Assembly: GCA_012026935.1 (NCBI GenBank)
Contig: VEPI01000029.1
Location: 1-45,673, forward strand
Direction of reading: 5' to 3'
DNA length: 45,673 bases
DNA from: Melioribacter sp.
Lineage (GTDB): Bacteria > Bacteroidota > Ignavibacteria > Ignavibacteriales > Melioribacteraceae
Of this stretch, positions 43,360 through 45,673 are shown one piece after another. The notes beneath the pieces are model-generated. The model searched no databases, had not been told where the DNA came from, and saw only the letters and a program-made list of their open reading frames with translations. The first letter of the stretch is position 1. The number at the start of each line of letters is the position of its first letter. A program made the position numbers and the translations under genes.

Positions 43360-44805
43360 TTAACCTTCATTCAAAATTTGTTGAAATGTATCTTGAATTA
43401 GATTCCACGCAAATTCAACATGTTTTTCTTCGGTTCTTAATCCGGAAATAACTAACCGTATCGTGAATTTCCCGTTCAATTTTGTGTGAGTAATAAAAAT
43501 CTTTCCGGTTGAATTTACCGTATTCATTAATTTTTCATTTAACTTATTAAGTTTTTGCTCATCGTTCCATTTGTTTGGCTTCGCTCTAAAACAAACTGTG
43601 CTGAATGGCGTGGGCGCAACTCTTTCAAATTGTGGGTGCTCATCAATCCATTTTGCAAAAAGTTGTCCTAGACGGATGTGCTCTCTCAGTCTTGCTTGCA
43701 ATCCCGCAATGCCAAAATACCTCAGCACAAACCAGAATTTTAATGATCTGAATCTGCGTCCCAATTGAATTCCGTAATCCATATGATTATTTACGGATGT
43801 ATCCTCGGCGGTCTTCAAATATTCGGCTGTAAGTGAAAATGCCCGCTTAAGAATTTCCGGTCTGCGTGTATATAATATGCTTAAATCAACTGGAACAAAA
43901 AGCCACTTATGCGGATTTACAACAAATGAGTCGGCTTGTTCAACACCCTTAAAATGTTTTTTCATTTCAGGCAGCATTGCAGTAACACCGGCATGTGCGG
44001 CATCAACGTGAAGCCAAATTTTTTCCCGTGCGCATGTTTTTGCAATTTCTTCAACAGGATCAACACTTGTTGTAGATGTTGTTCCAATTGTTGCAACAAC
44101 ACAAAACGGAACGCAGCCATTTGCACGATCTTCTTTAATTGCTTTTTCTAACTCCGATGTAATCATTTTGAATTCCGAATCAACCGGAATTTTTCTAATT
44201 CCATCTAAACCAATTCCGAGTGCTAAAGCCCCTTTATCTATTGAGTTATGTGCTTGTTCAGAGCAATACAAACACAGTTTAGGAATTCCGCTCATTCCAT
44301 TTTTGCGGATATCAAACCCTGCGTTCTCCCGCGCGGCTGCAATTGCATGCATAGAACTCACCGAAGCGGTATCGTAAATGATTCCAAGAAATTCTTTTGG
44401 AAGGTTAATTATTTCTCTGAACCAGCTTAAAACTGTTTCTTCAAGTTCGGTTGATGCCGGAGCGGATTTCCATAGCATTGAGTTAACATTGAATGCTGCG
44501 CTGATAAGCTCTCCAAGAATTCCCGGTCCGCTTGCTGTTGAATTGAAATATGCCATGAAATTCGGATGCTGCCAATGAGTGGTTCCCGGTAAAATGATTT
44601 TATTTAAGTCCTCAATAATTTTATTTATCGGTTCGCCGGATTGCGGTGCATGAGCCGGTAACTTGCTCTTCACATCACCAGGGTTAATATTCGGCAGAAC
44701 AGGAAGCGATCCGACACTTTCAAGATAGTTTGTTACCCAGTCAATTAATTCGTGACCATACTTCTTAAATTCTTCTGCAGGCATATCGCCATAACTCTTG
44801 CTCAT
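43360..44805 (-). CDS. PLP-dependent group II (aromatic-amino-acid type) decarboxylase
   Basis: 481 residues, the length and order of aromatic-L-amino-acid decarboxylases. Visible are the N-terminal GTTHWQHPNFMAYF and the cofactor-stacking His186, followed by ATIGTTSTTSVDP near 238-250, HVDAAHAG with Asp268 holding the pyridine nitrogen, and NPHKWLF with the PLP Lys300. Likely substrates are tryptophan, tyrosine, phenylalanine or DOPA, giving tryptamine-type amines; some homologues use other amino acids, so the substrate is unproven. It is 4 nt after the hydrolase gene and precedes MarC, forming a three-gene unit. Confidence 0.93.
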   Translation of the reverse strand: MSKSYGDMPAEEFKKYGHELIDWVTNYLESVGSLPVLPNINPGDVKSKLPAHAPQSGEPINKIIEDLNKIILPGTTHWQHPNFMAYFNSTASGPGILGELISAAFNVNSMLWKSAPASTELEETVLSWFREIINLPKEFLGIIYDTASVSSMHAIAAARENAGFDIRKNGMSGIPKLCLYCSEQAHNSIDKGALALGIGLDGIRKIPVDSEFKMITSELEKAIKEDRANGCVPFCVVATIGTTSTTSVDPVEEIAKTCAREKIWLHVDAAHAGVTAMLPEMKKHFKGVEQADSFVVNPHKWLFVPVDLSILYTRRPEILKRAFSLTAEYLKTAEDTSVNNHMDYGIQLGRRFRSLKFWFVLRYFGIAGLQARLREHIRLGQLFAKWIDEHPQFERVAPTPFSTVCFRAKPNKWNDEQKLNKLNEKLMNTVNSTGKIFITHTKLNGKFTIRLVISGLRTEEKHVEFAWNLIQDTFQQILNEG

Positions 44806-44809
44806 AATC

Positions 44810-45661
44810 TTACTCTTTTTCTAAAAAATTTATTTTGCTTATCCAATCGGAAATCAATCTCATCAGTTGAATTCGTTTATCGGAAAATGAATGACCTGAT
44901 TCAAGTATAAACTCTTTTACATTAGAATTTGCAAGTTTGAGTGCACCGATCAAAGGTTTATGATGCAATTCAACCGGTGCCGTTGTATCATACTTTGCAC
45001 TTATAATAAGAAGATTTTTTTGTGATAGAGTTTTTGTATGATTAATAAGATTCCAGTCTGTTTTATGAAGGATCATTTCATCATAAAGTTTTTCCGGAGA
45101 AGGGCAGTTTATAAAATCTTTTGTCCGCAGCATTTTTTCCGTGGTAACATTTTTTATTTCTTCATTTATTGTTAACAATTGTCCGAACATACCCATGTTG
45201 AACGGTGCAATAGCACAAACATTTTTTATATTATCAAGTTGAATTGAATTAAAGAGGGCAGAGAAACCACCCATGCTGTAACCGGCAAACACAATTTTAT
45301 TTTTATCTACTTGAAATTTTTCTTTGCAGAAATCACTTTTTAAAAATGTTAATGCCGCCGGCGTATCGTCTATAAGATTCTTCCATGAAAATACACCCTC
45401 GCTTCCCCACGAACCGCGGCTGTAAAACGTAAACACATTAAATCCTTGGCGCTGAAGCATATGTGCAATATCGTAGTTCACCTCATTGCCGGGGAATCCG
45501 GTTAAGAGCAATACAGTTGGATGCAACCCTTCGCCGGATGTTATAAACATTGTTCCTAAAACTTTTGATCCCCCGCTGATGAAAACCGCAGGCGACAATG
45601 ATGACGAATATTTCGAATCTGCTTTAGGGTTATCTTGTGTTACAGGATCAAAATCTATCAT
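44810..45661 (-). CDS. Alpha/beta hydrolase (peptidase S9/dienelactone hydrolase-like)
   Basis: 283 residues. The nucleophile elbow GYSMGG has Ser129, and the probable triad completes with Asp225 (SAKYDTTAPV) and His257 (ESGHSFSDKR). The oxyanion region is LLTGFPGNEVNYD near 53-65. No signal peptide is evident, so it is probably cytoplasmic. The lid region is short, as in small acyl-aminoacyl-peptidase or esterase-like proteins. It leads the operon with the aromatic-type decarboxylase and MarC. The real start could be at this ATG; there is no room in the window to see the upstream promoter. Confidence 0.9.
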   Translation of the reverse strand: MIDFDPVTQDNPKADSKYSSSLSPAVFISGGSKVLGTMFITSGEGLHPTVLLLTGFPGNEVNYDIAHMLQRQGFNVFTFYSRGSWGSEGVFSWKNLIDDTPAALTFLKSDFCKEKFQVDKNKIVFAGYSMGGFSALFNSIQLDNIKNVCAIAPFNMGMFGQLLTINEEIKNVTTEKMLRTKDFINCPSPEKLYDEMILHKTDWNLINHTKTLSQKNLLIISAKYDTTAPVELHHKPLIGALKLANSNVKEFILESGHSFSDKRIQLMRLISDWISKINFLEKE

Positions 45662-45673
45662 TGGTTATACCTT

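Noticed and set aside
1-45673. CRISPR array, prophage, integrase, transposase, tRNA or rRNA
   Set aside because: No regular direct repeats, phage genes, transposase ORFs or stable RNA genes were seen on either strand.

Overview
The window is a 45.7 kb stretch of AT-rich bacterial chromosome. It has dense operons, many 1-4 nt start/stop overlaps, few strong Shine-Dalgarno sites and no recognisable tRNA, rRNA, CRISPR, integrase or transposase. The gene content suggests a member of the Ignavibacteria (Bacteroidota/Chlorobi side of the FCB group): a long-form IspG of about 650 residues, the Bacteroidota-type secreted protein usually mislabelled asparagine synthetase B, a short PabB, a DUF4932-like secreted protein, a TolB-like/TPR sensor and a large membrane-bound multiheme cytochrome cluster. 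The taxonomic assignment is an inference from families recalled, not from a database search.

Layout. 1-8534 (minus) holds two transcription units. The upstream one is Trm112, a GlcD/DLD-type FAD dehydrogenase, a periplasmic TPR protein and ClpX. The downstream one is the misnamed asparagine-synthetase-B-like protein, an FAA hydrolase, a DUF4932-like secreted protein and an FmdB zinc ribbon cut by the window edge. 8633-11165 (plus) is a coupled run of GNAT acetyltransferase, divergent TrpF-like isomerase and a MATE/ANKH-like transporter. 11167-13427 (minus) is an OmpR-type two-component system, divergent from a small exported repeat protein (13555) that could be its target. 14358-15941 is an exported HExxH protein followed by a 386 bp non-coding gap.

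16328-25264 is the most interesting region. A polytopic DUF2339-like protein precedes an octaheme cytochrome c, a Tat-exported 4x[4Fe-4S] ferredoxin, an NrfD-type membrane quinol subunit, a Rieske protein, a b6-type cytochrome b carrying PEWY, a nonaheme cytochrome c and a heptaheme NapC/ImcH-like cytochrome. There is no cytochrome c1 and no molybdopterin catalytic subunit. The set looks like a composite quinol:multiheme-cytochrome oxidoreductase that joins an NrfD/ferredoxin module to a Rieske/cytochrome b module, with 24 haem c sites encoded in about 7 kb.

25275-45661 is mostly housekeeping and accessory metabolism: an 84 bp palindromic element, an MlaF-like ATPase overlapping RadA, a flavin amine oxidase, a membrane TolB/TPR protein, GNAT plus a MauE-thioredoxin fusion, folate genes pabA and pabB head-to-head with a pabC that carries an in-frame TGA, a coiled-coil zinc-ribbon protein, Nif3, IspG, a DJ-1-like protein, DnaG, a GH13 hydrolase, and an operon of alpha/beta hydrolase, aromatic-amino-acid-type decarboxylase and MarC.
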